This document shows, one piece after another, positions 26,048-39,523 of a DNA stretch of 64,000 nt. Source of the stretch: Tyto alba. Taxonomy: Eukaryota; Chordata; Aves; Strigiformes; Tytonidae. A model generated the notes under the pieces. The model was given only the letters and a program-made list of their open reading frames with translations, searched no databases and had not been told where the DNA came from. Position 1 is the stretch's first letter. Each line of letters begins with the position of its first letter. The position numbers were made by a program, and so were the translations under genes. The stretch covers positions 10,828,243-10,892,242 of the forward strand of contig NW_024881279.1 of the NCBI RefSeq assembly GCF_018691265.1, written 5' to 3'.

Positions 26048-27704
26048 AAAATGCAAACCAAACAAAAAAAATCACAGATAGAAATAAAAGCGCAGCAAGA
26101 ATTTTAATATTTGAAATACAAAAGGTTTTCTGTCACCTGCTTTGCCATTGGAGTTCCATGCATTTTATGCCGCCCATAAACTTTTGTTTCAAACGCCTGG
26201 CAAACTCCAGCAAAAAGCTCTGCATCCCTTTCCACTCAGTGATATAAGAGTTGTCCCTACCAATGTGAGAATGAAACCCCTACTACTCAACTCAGAGATG
26301 GAGGAAAATTTTCCCTCATGTGAAAGGAGGGCATTCTGCAACCTGGGAAATGCAATCACAAGGGACACAGCAGGCAGAAAATGTCAACATGAGGGAAAAG
26401 AAAACACTGAAATAATAGATTTGTGTTCTCTTGGCAAAGATGAAGCAGCTGAAAATCTGAACTCAATGAAGCAACCCAAAGTAGAGTGGAGAATAAGAAG
26501 TAGGAAGGAAAGGAAAAAGGACTGAATCCAAAGAGAAAAAGTTCCCCCAGTTTCCAGCAGACCTTCGAAGAGGTGTTATCAGATGAGAAGATAAAAGACT
26601 GATCAGAGACCCAGAGCAGGAACCAACAACCGGGAGAAAATGGACAGATCAGGAAGGAGTATGTATGATTATTTTGAACTTGGTTAATGGGGGAGAAGGT
26701 GTCCTTGAACTTGTGAAGAGTGAGGTCACTATCGGTGACATTAGCTCTGCAGAGCAGCACCATTGTTCTCCCTGAAGTCTTCCCCTTTGGACAATCAAAA
26801 GAAAATAACTGTTTTCACCATCTTCTCTTAATTTCAAGATGCGGTGATTCGACTCCAGCTGTTTCCACACCCTGCTTTACATCTATGGTCCATGTGACCT
26901 TTTCTCCCTCCCCCACCCCCAGCCATTTCCTCTCTGAGCTCTTCAGAACAGCTTATACCAAACAATATTTAGCCCTAATTCATTCTTGCTCCATTTGGTT
27001 ACTTCTCTTAGCTACAAAACACAAAATAGTTGCACTTCCCTGATGAGACAAACACAAAAATCTAATGAAAATTTTGGCACTGTTAAATTCTTCTAACATG
27101 AAAGTCAACATTGCCCCAGCCCCCTCTCCCTCATTTTCAATCTCTAGCATATATATTATTAACCACCTTTTTTATTTTGCTGCTTATGAAAGAATACATG
27201 GTCGATGTGATCTTGTGTCTCTGGGATTAGGAGTTAAGACATCCCCTATAAATCAGTGTAATCTTTGTAACAGGACATTGTTGCATTGAGCATTCCTGTC
27301 TGTATGATGCATTTTCAATTACTCTACATGTTTTCTACTTAGTAAGCCAGCTTAATTCTTTGCTATGTCACAATATTAGAACATGTCCCAGGTTAGAAAA
27401 AAGGAGCAATCTTAGAGCCCTTGTAAGTTGTTTAGCCTCTGGCACTTATAAATCCAAAAACACAAGGGAAATCCCTTTTCCTTGCTTGTAATATGCCTTT
27501 AGATTTATTACTTAAAGAATCTGTTCACTTAATCCTTGGCTGAGGTCAGGGTTCATCTGCATTCTAATAAAGGTTTTATTTAGAGTAAGACAAAATAAGA
27601 AAATTCAAGGAGCTGTATATTCCTGTATAAGCAAGCAATGCTACAGATAAAGTATATTCCCAAGTAAATTCTTCACCAGGAAAGAAAACGAAGCAGGAAG
27701 AAAG

Positions 27705-28010
27705 AAAAAAAAAAAAAAAAAAAAGCAGGATGCTTTAAATTACTCTACACAAATCCAGATCATCTATCTTGGGCTGCTCTCTTCGACAGCTTGGCCAGGG
27801 TGGGCAGGCAAGGCAGAGGCTAAAGAGCTCTTTAGGGACCAAATTACTGTTTCAAAATGGGCCTGCTGCTCCAAGTATATGACAATATTATCTGAGAAAT
27901 GTTACAGACATTGTGTGTCCTTCAGAGTTCTGCTAACACATCTCCTGTGATTGGAGGCATGTGTCACTACAGAAAAAAAAAAAAAAAAGGATTATTAAAA
28001 AAAAAAAAAA
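27705..28010. repeat. Three poly(A) tracts
   Basis: Runs of A at 27705-27724 (20), 27973-27988 (16) and 27997-28010 (14). The last two are separated by GGATTATT, so they may be one tract broken by substitutions. No mobile-element body is recognisable upstream. Confidence 0.8.
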
Positions 28011-30061
28011 GATGTTCATTATAAATAGACCCAAGGATATCTGGATGCGGAATTAGGAAAATGACCAAAATATGGCTATGAAACTTATTAGCATTTTATG
28101 TTGATGATCACGTTTGGATTTCCAGAAAACTAGTGCACAGATGTTTTATGTTGTCTCTGCCTTTTCAGGGGGGCTTGTTTAATTTATTGGGTTTTGTGTT
28201 GGAACAACACAGTGCTACAAATTCCCTAAGAGGTACAATGAGAAAGAAAGAAGCAAGATGATGCAGAAAAGTTATATTAGCCTGTATTTCTAAGGATTTG
28301 TGTGTGAATGAGCATGTCTGTGTACAACTGTATGTGCAATAAAAAAGTATTTTTTCATTATTGCAAATTAAATTCTCTTTTTTTTGAAAAAAAGATCTCA
28401 GAAAAATCTATGTGTACCCTGAGTTCCAGCTAATTCCACTGCAATGCAAGCAAATCCATGACCACTGAAATCACGGTCATTTCTGTATTCATGGAACAAA
28501 GCTACTGTAGGCACAGTACACATTCTTCACCTCAACCTTCTGATTTAGAACAGCACTGCCCCACACATCTCCCCACAACCACCCCTCTGCAAAGATCTTC
28601 AGTGATGTCCCTGGGTTATTGGTGCATGACCCTCTCCAGCAGCAAGGGACAGACACCTGCTCACCTCACTGATGCACTCTGAGCCAACAAGAACCAAGGC
28701 CTAAAAATTTTGTTTCAAGCCTAAAAGACCAGCCTCAAAACACAATGCATTGAGTAGGGTTTGTTTCCAGTAACAGAAGCAGAAACTATGTATCAGAGAA
28801 ATATTTTAAACACATCCAGATACTCTGCATCCAACAAGTATTTAACAGATTGCTTGTGCAAATACTATCAATACAAAATTCACTGGAATTTTGCAGTTTA
28901 CTGTGAGGTCCTAATCCCTGCTCTGCAGGTAAAAGCACCTGCATCTGTGTAGCATTTACAGGAGTTCTCTGATTTACCGATCTAGAACAGACCTACCACC
29001 CTTGGTGCTACATATACTTCATGAACAAAGAAAATCCAATTGCAACTACCAGCTCTGATTGACATAATGTTGTTATACAGAATGCTGAAGGTACAAATTC
29101 AACCACATGCAGCTTTTCCTTTTTTCAGAGATGTTACTGCATGGAGCATCCCTCATCCATACTTTGTGACACAAAGCATGGCTTCTGAAGTGGAAGAGAG
29201 GAAATACTGCATTGCTCCACTTTTCCTAGATCACCTCCTCCAGACTCCAGATCAAGTTTCTATGGAAAGGTGAGAACACAAAGTTAAGGGGACAAGAGAA
29301 TTCTCCTCTCTTCACTGGGCCCTCCCCCTGGCCTGGCCTTGCAGGTCTTGGGCCCTGATCTGGCAGTGTGATACTGCATTCAAATTGCAAGTCTTCTGCA
29401 TCAGTATAGGAAACCAATTTAAGAACAGGAAGCTAAGTTATAAGATTTCCAGGAAAAAGATTGCATTTAGTCATGTTTGCTCCAGCACAAGCCCATTATC
29501 TACAATAACAAACAAAACTTACATTCTTGAATTATACCAGGTGGAACAGTCATTTATTCATTAGGTTAGCAAAATTGCTAAGTTGTCAGAGGGCACCTGC
29601 TGTGAAATGTTTGCACAGAACTATGTTCAGACCTGTTTACAAATAGAAGATAAGAGGATTCAGAGGGAAATTTCCATACCATAAGCATCTATTAAGGCTA
29701 TTTGTTCTGCTCATATACCATAAGTTCTTATTTGCATTTACTTCAGTCTCCAGAAAAAAAAAAAAAAAAATCAATTTTAAAATAAATCAATCAATCACTC
29801 TTCACTGGAGAGGATCTCAGAAATCAGATGCTAAGCCAAGAATACCATTCTCTTAACAGCAGCTTTGAGCCCTCAGTTCAACACATGCTGATATTGCAAA
29901 GGGCCTTTCCTTCCTTTCCAAAAGCCAGAAATAGAAACAATTTAAGATAACCCATCCCCGAATTCAGTTATTTTTTTACAGTTATTGGTACTGAAGGACT
30001 GATTTGTATTTTTTTTCTTGATCTCTGATATATGTCTAAGACCATTTCTGTTCTTATATAG

Positions 30062-32067
30062 ATTTATAGAATCACAGAATCATTTAGGTTGGAAAAGACC
30101 TTTAAAATCATCAAGTCCAACTGTTAACCTAGCACTTCCAAGTCCACCATTAAACCATGTCCCTAAATGCCACATCTTTTAAATACTTCCAGGGATGGTG
30201 ACTCAACCACTTCTCTAGGCAGCCTATTCCAGTGCTTGACAACCCTTTCAGTAAAAAAAATTTTTCCTAATATCCAATCCAAACCTCCCCTGGCACAACT
30301 TGAGACCATTTCCTCTTATCCTATCACTTGATACTTGAGAGAAGACACCAACACCCATCTTGCTACAACCTTCTTTCAGGTAGTTGTAGAGAGAGATAAG
30401 GTCTGCCCTCAGCCTCCTTTTCTCCAGCCTAAACAACCCCAGTTCATTCAGCCGCTCTTCATCAGACTTTTTCTCTAGACCCTTTACCAGCTTCGTTTCC
30501 CTTCTTTGGATGTGCTCCAGCACCTCAATGTCTTTCTTGTAGTGAAGAGCCCAAAACTAAATACAGTATCTGAGGTGCAGCCTCACCAGTGCTGTTTACA
30601 GGGGGATGATCACTCCCATAGTCCTGCTGGCCACACTATTTCTGATAGAAACTGGGATGCCATTGGCAACCTTGGACACCTGGGCACACTGCTAACTCAC
30701 ATTCAGCTGGCTGCTGACCAACAACCCCAGGACTTGTTCTGCCAGGTAGCTTTCCAGACCCTCTTCCCCAAGCCCGTAGTGTTGCATAGGGTTTTTGTGA
30801 CCCATGTGGAGGACCTGGTACTGATCCTTGCTGAATCTCATACAATTAGCCTCAGCCCATTGATCCAGCCTGTCCAGACCCCTCTGTGGAGCCTTTCTAC
30901 CCTCCAGCATATCAACACTCCCAACCAACTTGGTGTCATATGCAAACTTACTGAGGGTGCACTTGATATCCTCATCCAGTTCATTGATAAAGATATTAAA
31001 CAGAACTGGCCCCAGTATTGAGCCCTGGGAGACACCACTTGTGACATCCACCAAATGGAATTAACTCCATTCACCGCCACTCTTTGGGCTGTACACCTGT
31101 CCAAGCCAGAAGCAGCCAGTTTCTCCAGGAGGATGCTGTGGGAAATGGTGTCAAAGGCTTTACTAAAGTCTAGATAGACAACATCCACAGCCCTTCCCTT
31201 ATCCACTAAGCAGGTCACCTTGTCATAGGAGGAGCTCAGGTTAGTCAAGCAGGACCTGCCTTTCATAACACCATGCTGACCGGGCCTGATCACCTGGTTA
31301 TCCTGTATGTGCCATGTGATGGCACTCAAGATGAGCTGCTCCATAACCCTCCCCAGCACTGAGGTCAGGCTGATAGGCCTGTAGTTCCATGGCTCCTCCT
31401 TCTGGCCCTTCTTGTAGATGAGTGTCACATGTGGTAACTTCCAGCCAACTGAGACCTCCCCTGTTAACCAGGACTGCTGATAAATGACTGAAGGTGGTTT
31501 GGTGAGCACTTCTGACAGCTCTCTCAGTACCCTTGGGTGGATCCCATCTGGCCCCAGAGATGCATGTGTTTAAGTGGTGTAGCAGGTCACTAACCATTTC
31601 CCCTTGGATGATGGGGGCTTCATTCTGCTCCCCGTCCTTGTCTCCCAGCTCAGGGTACTGGGTACCCAGAGAACAAGTGCTCTTACTATTAAAGACTGAG
31701 GCAAAGAAAACATGAAGTACCTCAGCCTTTTCTTCATCCTTTGTCACCATGTTTCCCCCGGCATCCAATGAAGGATGGATTCCCCTTAGCCCTCCTTTTG
31801 TTGATAGTGTATTGATAGAAACATTTTTTATTGTCTTTTACAGCTGTAGCCAGATTAAATTCTATTTGGGTTTTGGCCCTTCTAATTTTCTCCCTGCATG
31901 ATCTCACAGCATCCTTGTAGCCCTCCTGAGATGCCTGCCCCTTCTTCCAAAGGTCATAAACTCTCCTTTTTCCTGAGTTCCAGCCAAAGCTCTCTGTTCA
32001 GCCAGGACAGTCTTCTTCCCCACCAGCTCATCTTTCGGCACATGGGGATGGCTGGCTCTATCATAGC
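30062..32067 (-). mobile_element. CR1 non-LTR retrotransposon, 5'-truncated, minus strand
   Basis: Read on the minus strand this is the 3' half of a chicken-repeat-1 (CR1) LINE. The 3' end lies at 30062-30081 and reads GATTCTGTGATTCTATAAAT, the octamer-type tail CR1 uses in place of poly(A). It is preceded by the 3' UTR that reads GGTCTTTTCCAACC on the minus strand. Further 5' come the end of ORF2, the reverse-transcriptase domain and the linker upstream of it. Homology fades near 32050-32070, so about 2.0 kb of a roughly 4.5 kb element remains. Such 5' truncation is the usual outcome of target-primed reverse transcription. I see no target-site duplication, which is normal for CR1. The 3' part resembles CR1 subfamilies of non-galliform birds from memory, but subfamily assignment needs an alignment. 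The identity as CR1 is very secure; the 5' boundary is uncertain by about 30 bases. Confidence 0.96.
30248..31768 (-). pseudogene. Broken CR1 ORF2 (reverse transcriptase) fragment
   Basis: Four open pieces on the minus strand add up to the C-terminal part of CR1 ORF2. Piece 31298-31768 begins with the pre-RT linker (KAEVLHVFFASVFNS). Piece 30838-31509 carries RT motifs NYRPISL, QHG.MKGRSC and VVYLDFSKAFDTI, with the first catalytic aspartate codon at 31168-31170. Piece 30692-31054 carries [13 protein letters not shown] and the box that should read FADD. Piece 30248-30523 is the C-terminal tail ([20 protein letters not shown]). The frame changes between 31510 and 31570 and again near 31050. 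About 30 bases before AQRVAVNGV seem to be missing compared with the family. The FADD box reads FAYD because codon 30938-30940 is TAT, so one metal-binding aspartate is lost. The endonuclease domain is absent through 5' truncation. The copy cannot make active enzyme. Confidence 0.93.
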
Positions 32068-32849
32068 ACTCCTGACCTCCATATCACTTCTGTGCATTTA
32101 CACCACAAGATATTAGGAGTAAGTACATCTTATTCTTGCTCGTGTGTGGTCCCCACTGGTATACACACAGATCGTGAGCCATTACATTACAACTGAATCA
32201 CCCTTCATGAACCAAGTTCTCTGTCAGCTGACACTGGACCTCTCCAGAGCTGTGTGAGTGCATGATAAGATGTTTTCACGTCATTGAGAAAAGAACTGAT
32301 TAGTTGAAAAATATGGGTTATATTAACACCTTGATATGACTATAAATTCAATTCCCCAACTCTTCAATCAGGTGAACTCTTTACGAATAAGAACATTTCC
32401 ACTGCATATGAGCAAACAGTTTTCTGAGGTATTCCTGATTTTCCAGACATAGTTTAAATTACAGCTCTTCCTGGGAAGCAAATTATTCCTATTCTGGTCA
32501 GAGATCATGCTCCAATCCTAAAAGGATCTGACTGCCTTCTGTTGGCTGTCTTTCCCCAACCTCTAAAGGCTTAACTCAAGCCACAAAAGTTAGTGGCTGG
32601 AAACCAAAGGCAACCACCCTTCTCCCGATTAAATCCCAAACTGCCATCTAAAGTTCCCCACATTCAGCTTTCCAATCCCCTTATTAGACTATTTTAAAAG
32701 CAAGCCACAGTGGGGTTCCAACAAAGACCACGTCTCATTGTCACAGGCTTGACTGCCAGTTACTAAAGATGTCACACATGCAGAGTGTGCCCTGTGATGA
32801 GCAACCGTGTCAAAAAAGGTTCTCTGTTAAAACACTGATACTTTAAGAG

Positions 32850-32939
32850 TGGGATTTTCAAAAGCACTCAGCATTCACATAACTGTTCAATGGCAATGCT
32901 CCCCAGTTAGGCCAATATTGAACACTTTTGAAAATCCCA
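32850..32939. repeat. 90-bp foldback repeat
   Basis: The left arm TGGGATTTTCAAAAGCACTCA (written here as two parts: TGGGATTTTC at 32850-32859 and AAAAGCACTCA after it) pairs with the right arm ending AACACTTTTGAAAATCCCA at 32939. Eighteen of 21 positions pair, and the three mismatches are all transitions. That is what decay of an originally perfect palindrome would give. The central part (TGTTCAATGGCAATGC) recalls the 'cattgaagtcaatgg' core of old palindromic repeats in turtles, crocodilians and birds. It is most likely a fossil MITE-like element. Confidence 0.58.
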
Positions 32940-35900
32940 TCCTACATGTTTACACAGTCTTTTAATCATTTCTGTCCAGGCTGGCAGGCCTTGGGTGCCA
33001 GAGAAAGAAAAGGATTTAACAAAGCAGAAATAAAAATAATGAAAAAGATATCTAAGGTACAACAACTCTAATAAAAGATTGTTGCTTTTAAAGGGCAAAA
33101 TAATTCACATTTTTAACACCAAAAAACTAACAGTTGAAAAACATCTGCAAATAAAGCAGTACTCCAACAATATCAGACAGTCCAGTCTAGATACATGTTT
33201 AAAGTCAAAGGCTTAGTAACCAAATGAAAGAATCCTGAATATCATTAGAAATGAAGACAACATGTTCTGTAACATCAAGGAGAGCTGATTAAATGGGCAG
33301 TTTGTTCTACAATTTGGTCAGTGGCATTTTGGCATCACAGTATAAATGGGTGAGGATTAAGTCATTTCTCAGCTTTCCTTGGCAGAGTCTTTTATTATTT
33401 ACACTATTTACTTCAGGGAAGTCTTGGCGTATGTCATATTTATCTTGCTGAAAAATGAGCCCGTAAATGCATATCACCTCTTGAACAAAGCAAAGCATTG
33501 TGATACTAATTTGGTTCATGAAGTATGTAATTCAGCCTCTTTGCACAGGGGCAACATTTGTCTCCTGCTTTATTAAACAACTATAAAGCCATTTTTTTTT
33601 ACTTGGTACTGAAACAGGCCAGGCCACTGCCACACACACATTGGCCTTCTGGGGGGCTGCTTGCACATAGGAATTGCCATCTTTTAGCATGCACCCACCA
33701 CCATCAGTGTGAACACAGACAGGCCTGCAAGACCAAAAGGGATGCATGGATCAAGCGCCTTCAGCAGTTGGGGATAATTGTGCTATAAGTCCTCAGTGAC
33801 AAAGCAAAGAGAAACTCACTGCTAACCTCTTTTCTTTATTCCCACAACAATCAACTTTTCTCACCAAAAATTCTCAGCTTAGACAACAGCTCTTGCTGCA
33901 AAAGGTTCATCCTGTCTGCCCAGCTAACAAGATCTGGCTCCAGAAGGTTACGACACAAGGGTGAGCACAGAGCCTGCTCATTTCAGAGAGATGATCTGGG
34001 GATAACAGCAAGTAAAGCCATGCCACATAATCCCAGAGCACCAACACAGCAAAACCCAGGAGCATTACTGACTGCACCTTCTGGCAAAAACTCCCTCTCC
34101 CACCAGCATAAATGCACAGTATTAACACCCATGGCATCCTGATTGCCTTTATCACTGCAGACTCTGGTGTTACTTTTCAGTAGTCACATCTCTAATGACC
34201 ACTTCCACCCATCGAGTGCTCTTCCATGCTTCACTTCAGACTAAGTTGTGAGATCTTCACTACCCCTTCTAGAGCGTATGTCTTAGGAGCTCTGCACCTG
34301 GTGATTTATCACCACCTGCACTATGAAATACATAAAGTGCTGCAAAGGGGCAAGAAAAAAGAGATGGAGAAGAGGAAATACAAAAAGGCAATCTCCAGTT
34401 ATGTTGCACTTTTTCTGAAGCAGACATCTTCTACACAAATGGTTTAGGTGTAATTTGATATTACAGAGCAACTAAATATGGGGGAGGGAGGAATGATGTG
34501 TGCAGCTTACAAATGCAGAGAATAAATACATGTTTTTAGTGAATTGAGTGTTTAAAATAATTTCACAGACAAGATTCACTTATCACCACAGGTGGCCTGC
34601 GTAATAGATGTTTTAGTTGAAGATGCAAAAATTTGGAGTAGCAGGAATTGTTGATTACAAGCAAGAGTGTTTGCACTTAAAATCCTATCAAAACTGATCT
34701 TTGTAAGTAAATAATATTAGACTAATCTATTCTCCAGAGGTTATTAAGTGTATACTCAGAAAATGGCATTGTCATGATGTTAATTAATTTGAGCAAATGG
34801 GGTAAGGGGGAACAAAACTGCTTTCATGGAAGTTTCTCATTTCATCTTCAGAAATACGTTAGACCAAAAGCTGATCATAACAATAAATACCTAGATTTTA
34901 AGTGTTGTTTTCCGTAAAAAAAGATTATGCAAATACATACTTTTCATGTGGAACTATTATGATTGATATTCTAAGTAAGAGATCAACCAGAAATAGACAA
35001 AAAACCCAAAGTGAAGGCGAGAGCTCTGTGTCTTCTCGTTATCTAAATTGCATCCTATGCACTGTCATGTACCAGCTTAGGACTCACCATCTGTTTTTGT
35101 TCTGAGATGTTGGGGCATACAGCATTCCACACAGGAGAAGATTACAGGGTCAAGACCCAAACTACCAACAACCTATCTCAGGGCCTGCTCCTGATGAGGC
35201 AGTCACCTCCCATTAAAAAGAAAGAGAAGAGGCAAGAAAGGATGGGAAGACATTAAAATAAAGCTAAGTGCTTTAGAGTTTTAGAACAAAGATGTTGCTT
35301 TGATTCCCTTTTATCCACAACACCTACTTTGTGTAGCTGCGCAAGTGATATCACTTCTGGGTCCCAGGCCAGCAAAGCAAGCACACAAGAATTACTGAGT
35401 GCTGTCTACCATTCTCCTCTTGTACTTTAGCTTGACAGCCCTTTTTCCTTGCCTGATTTGTTCCAAAATTAGGATGTCACACTTTCCTTTCCCACACTTG
35501 AAGATTATAGAATAGTACCTCTTCTTATGCACAAGCCAAAACACATTACAGTAACAATTAACTAAAGTTGTTACCTATGAACCTCTCTATTTTTCTCATC
35601 TTTGTGCTCCATCCTATTTCCCCATTTTCCTTTTATAAAACAAACATTGTCCTTCAAGCTACCATGTTCTTACCATTGTGCTGTCTCACAAGCTTCCTAT
35701 GCTGCCTCCTGTCCACGAATGTCTTTTTCTCAACAAAGACTTTTTTACAGGTGTGAGCTACCTGGGATTTGTTGCACCCAGAAGAAAAAGGCACAGGCTG
35801 ATGGTCATCTAAACAACAAAGACAACTAATACTGCATGGCATTTTCCCTGGAGTATTGTCTGGGAAGACATGACACTGCTGGGGAGAGCCTGAAAGATTG

Positions 35901-38110
35901 ACTTATGCACCCAGTCACTTGCAGAAAATGACAGAGGACAAAAGCACATAAAGAAGTGGCATTAAAATGCAATTATGTGTGTGCATATGAGAGAGAAAAA
36001 GGCATTTTTGTCCCACAAAGTTTTAATTGCCATTTCTCTGAAAAACTCAGACAATTCAGCCATTAGTTCTAAGTACTATGGCTTTCCTTAACAGAGGAGG
36101 ACAAAAGCCAGATAGCCTCCATGACACCTTTAGTATCAAATACAGTGGCTTCTATTAAAAATGTGGTTCTTTTTCTTCATCATCTTCCATACATATGAAA
36201 TAATGGCAATAATGCTATGAAAAGATGGTTATTGTTATTGCAACTGCAAGAGGAACCAAAAATTTCCATTTAACTAGAAGAATATACAATCATAAAGCCA
36301 CTGTCTGAGAGGGAAAAAAAAAAAGTGCCTTGGTGGTTTTATGACTCACTTGGTCCCCATGTTCTTGTGTAGATCCTGTGAGCAAACATCTAATGTAGCA
36401 AAACCTGCCACATACTGCTCAGATGATATTAAGGACAGGTACATATTACATCCATCCTGCAAAGACAAGCAGTATAAATACATGTAGTGGGAAGTGATAA
36501 AATACAGATTTATTATCAATCCATGGTTCAAATCCCAAAGCTGCTGCACAAACAGAAGATCCAATCTATGACAGTTTTGCATCTACAGCCACTGGTATGG
36601 GATAAGCTCCTACCATATTTAGTAATGCAACGGATGCAGATTTTCCCTTTGGATCTTTCTATAAAAAACATAACATGCAGATATTTCATGCATTTATTTT
36701 CAGCTACTAGTAATCAATTGCTTGCCACCAGCTCGTAGCAATTACATAAAGTAGCCATTATACATATATGAATGTCCTATACCATGCTTTCACTAAACAC
36801 TAAAAATAATAATAAAGGGGCACAGTCAAAATGACTTAATAAACTTTGTAATACACTGGAATTAAGACTAGGAATTTTCATCAGAAAAACAGGCATATAA
36901 TCTTTCCCTAAGAAAAACGTCTTCAGAATGGTGCCCTATCCAATGCCAACCAAATCTACACACTTTCTTCCATGCATCAATGCCACTTTGTTCAGACTGG
37001 CTGGCTTTTTCTGCAATGACCCCATCTTGCCTTCTGTATTATTTAAAAAGATTTATAGCTGGGTGTCTTGTGTGGTGAAACATGAGCTCTGACCCCCAGG
37101 CTTGGAAGTTGTCAGGCAGAAACATTAATATTATGCCACATTAGGAATGAAGACTCATCAGTAGCAGCAAACCAAATGACAAAGTGAAACATGATGCTTC
37201 TTGTCATAAATGACACTGAACAGTTAAACATACCCAAAAAGTTTTGCCCTCTAATGTGTCACCTGCTATGTTGCACCAATGCAACAACCAGTCGTCCAAA
37301 TCTCAGCTGTTGTGCCTCAGCTGGGGCTGCTACTGCTAAGGGTGACACAGAAGAACCTACAGTCACTGCAAACAACAGTTAAATCTCACTATGTTATGCA
37401 AAAACACAAATAGAGACAATTCTTGTCAAAAAGAAATTAACATCTAGATAGCCGAGTGGAGAATTGAGAGACACCTACAAGCAGGGCATTAGGAGTCAGA
37501 ACTCAGGGATGCAAAATGGCTTATTGAAAAATTCTTCTGAAATCTATGTTAGAGCAAGGGACTCTCCTGAGATCCTACCCAGTAACCTTACACCACACAA
37601 CTCTTCTTCACCAAAGTTCTCCACGCCTACATAGCCAGCAAAATCATTTCATGAACAGATGTCTGTTTCAAGACAGTGCACTGCCCACAAAACAGCACAA
37701 AAACCTAAACCAAGATTTTAGAAAGAGCTGACTACTTTTAATGACTTGTAAAATCAGTTGTGATGTTTCATGCTAAACATAGGTACAAACAACCTAAGAT
37801 TCAGGGAATAATCATGTTGCCACACAGGTAAACAAGGATTTTTCTACCCAAATCCCATGGGTAGAACTTTGGTTTGGCAGAGTATTTGAAGTAAGCACAC
37901 ACACATACATGTGGGTACCTATAATTTCTTCTCCACTTTTGTACACACTGCAGTCAGTGATACATAAGACTCTACAGATTCAAGGACTCAGTTAGGAACA
38001 CAGAATTTGCTGTGTCATAAATGTAGTAACTAAAGATTCAAAATATAATCCCCACACGCATTTGGCTCAGATGTATGTTTTGCACACAACCCATTTGTCA
38101 ATAATTAACC

Positions 38111-38205
38111 AAAAAAAAAAATTAAAAGAGAAAAGGAAGAGAAGGGAAGAGGAAGGGGCAGGAGGAGAACAGGAAGAGAGGGAAAAGCAAAGGCAAAAGG
38201 AGAAA
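38111..38205 (+). repeat. Polypurine tract
   Basis: Only six of 95 bases on the plus strand are pyrimidines, and 38124-38158 is an unbroken 35-base A/G run. Polypurine tracts can form triplex (H-DNA). The 66-codon frame across it is a lysine/arginine/glutamate artefact of the tract. Confidence 0.75.
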
Positions 38206-39493
38206 CTCATGCTGCTTCTTAATACCAGTCTCAAAAAGTCCTGTGAGCTTGAGCTACCTTGATGAAATCAGAAGAGTAAAGACATACATGTTTAATCACT
38301 GAGGAAGATATGACTTTTTAAAAACTATATATTTTATTTAAATACTATTTTCTTTTCATAATAAAAAAATGTATTCATATGTACTTTCTGACTAATCTCA
38401 GCAATACCTGATAATTTTCCCATACCTTTAAATATTTCTTAGAATAAATGGTCTTGGGTCTTGGCATATAACATGTGCATGAGTGTATGAGTGTGAGGAA
38501 GGTCCTGTTCCTCATTTGAGAATCCAAATTTACTTTCTCAGGACCCGTTAATTTTACACCTCTCTTTATAATGTACAGAAAACCAAAAGCTGAGCAGACA
38601 AGAGTTTTCTTCAGACATCAATCAGAGAGACTCTAATTCTTAAAGCAAAATGAGGCAGAGGCAAGCATTTTCACCAGTTTCATGTATTGGTTTTGTACCT
38701 TACTGAGCTCTTCTAAAATTCTACCATGCCAGAACAGTTATGGAGCCCTATCGTAATTTGTACCTCTCCTGACACACTGCTAATACCATAACTTATATGC
38801 ACCACTAAGCATGGACACAGCCCCTCTTCTTCTGAATGGTCTGCTCACTAGATGCACACAGGCCCATACATAATGTAGAAGTCTGCTGCATCAAAAGTAT
38901 CAAGAGTATTTCTGGTCTTTATAGGGTGTGCTGAATAAAATATCATCTTGGTTGTGAGGCCAAAAACCTGGCTTCTGTAAAAGGGATACATCAGCAATGG
39001 CTTACATATTTCTTTCAAAAAACATCTGCTCTTTTAATTAAAAGACTAAACCAGCTTGTGGCATAGTGTGTAAATCCTGGAAGTTCTGGGGTGCAAATTG
39101 TGGTTGTCTAAATACAGCTAATTGAAAAAAACCTTTCCATTATAATCAAACTTTGCATATTCACCTGACTTTTAAAAATTACACTACCTAAAAAAATTTC
39201 TAAAAAGTCTGTCCTAAGCCACACCCATAAATGCAGAGTTGTGGGGCATACAAGATTTTCATTCTCCGAGACAATGAAACAACATAATACCAAATTTTCC
39301 TGGCGCATTCCATCTGTGCTACTATACTTTTAGCAGGATACCTACCTTCCACTAAGATCAGAAATTTTATATGCACACCATGCAAATAAAAAGAGCACTA
39401 CATATAGAGAAGCACGGGAAGAAAAGAAAAATACATGTAACACAAGAACAGAAGTCCATATTGCCTTGAGAGAACTGCACATTTAAGCTATGA

Positions 39494-39523
39494 TTTTTTT
39501 TTTTTTTTTTACTTTTTTTTTTT
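39494..39523. repeat. Poly(T) pair
   Basis: Seventeen T, then AC, then eleven T. No SINE body or retrocopy is recognisable on either side. Confidence 0.8.

Larger units (their letters stand above)
25500..30060. other. No gene seen: non-coding DNA
   Basis: The stretch has simple repeats, poly(A) tracts and a purine-rich patch at about 26470-26545. The block 28020-28220 is non-repetitive with some enhancer-like texture (AATTAGGAAAATGACC, GATGATCACG), but it is too weak to call. No recognisable product in any frame. Confidence 0.6.

Noticed and set aside
26356..26763. 135-codon minus-strand frame
   Set aside because: It comes from a purine-rich plus-strand tract (about 26470-26545) read as Phe/Ser/Leu, with no recognisable product.
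30506..31021. 171-codon plus-strand frame inside the CR1 copy
   Set aside because: It is antisense to the CR1 reverse transcriptase and is a shadow of that sequence.
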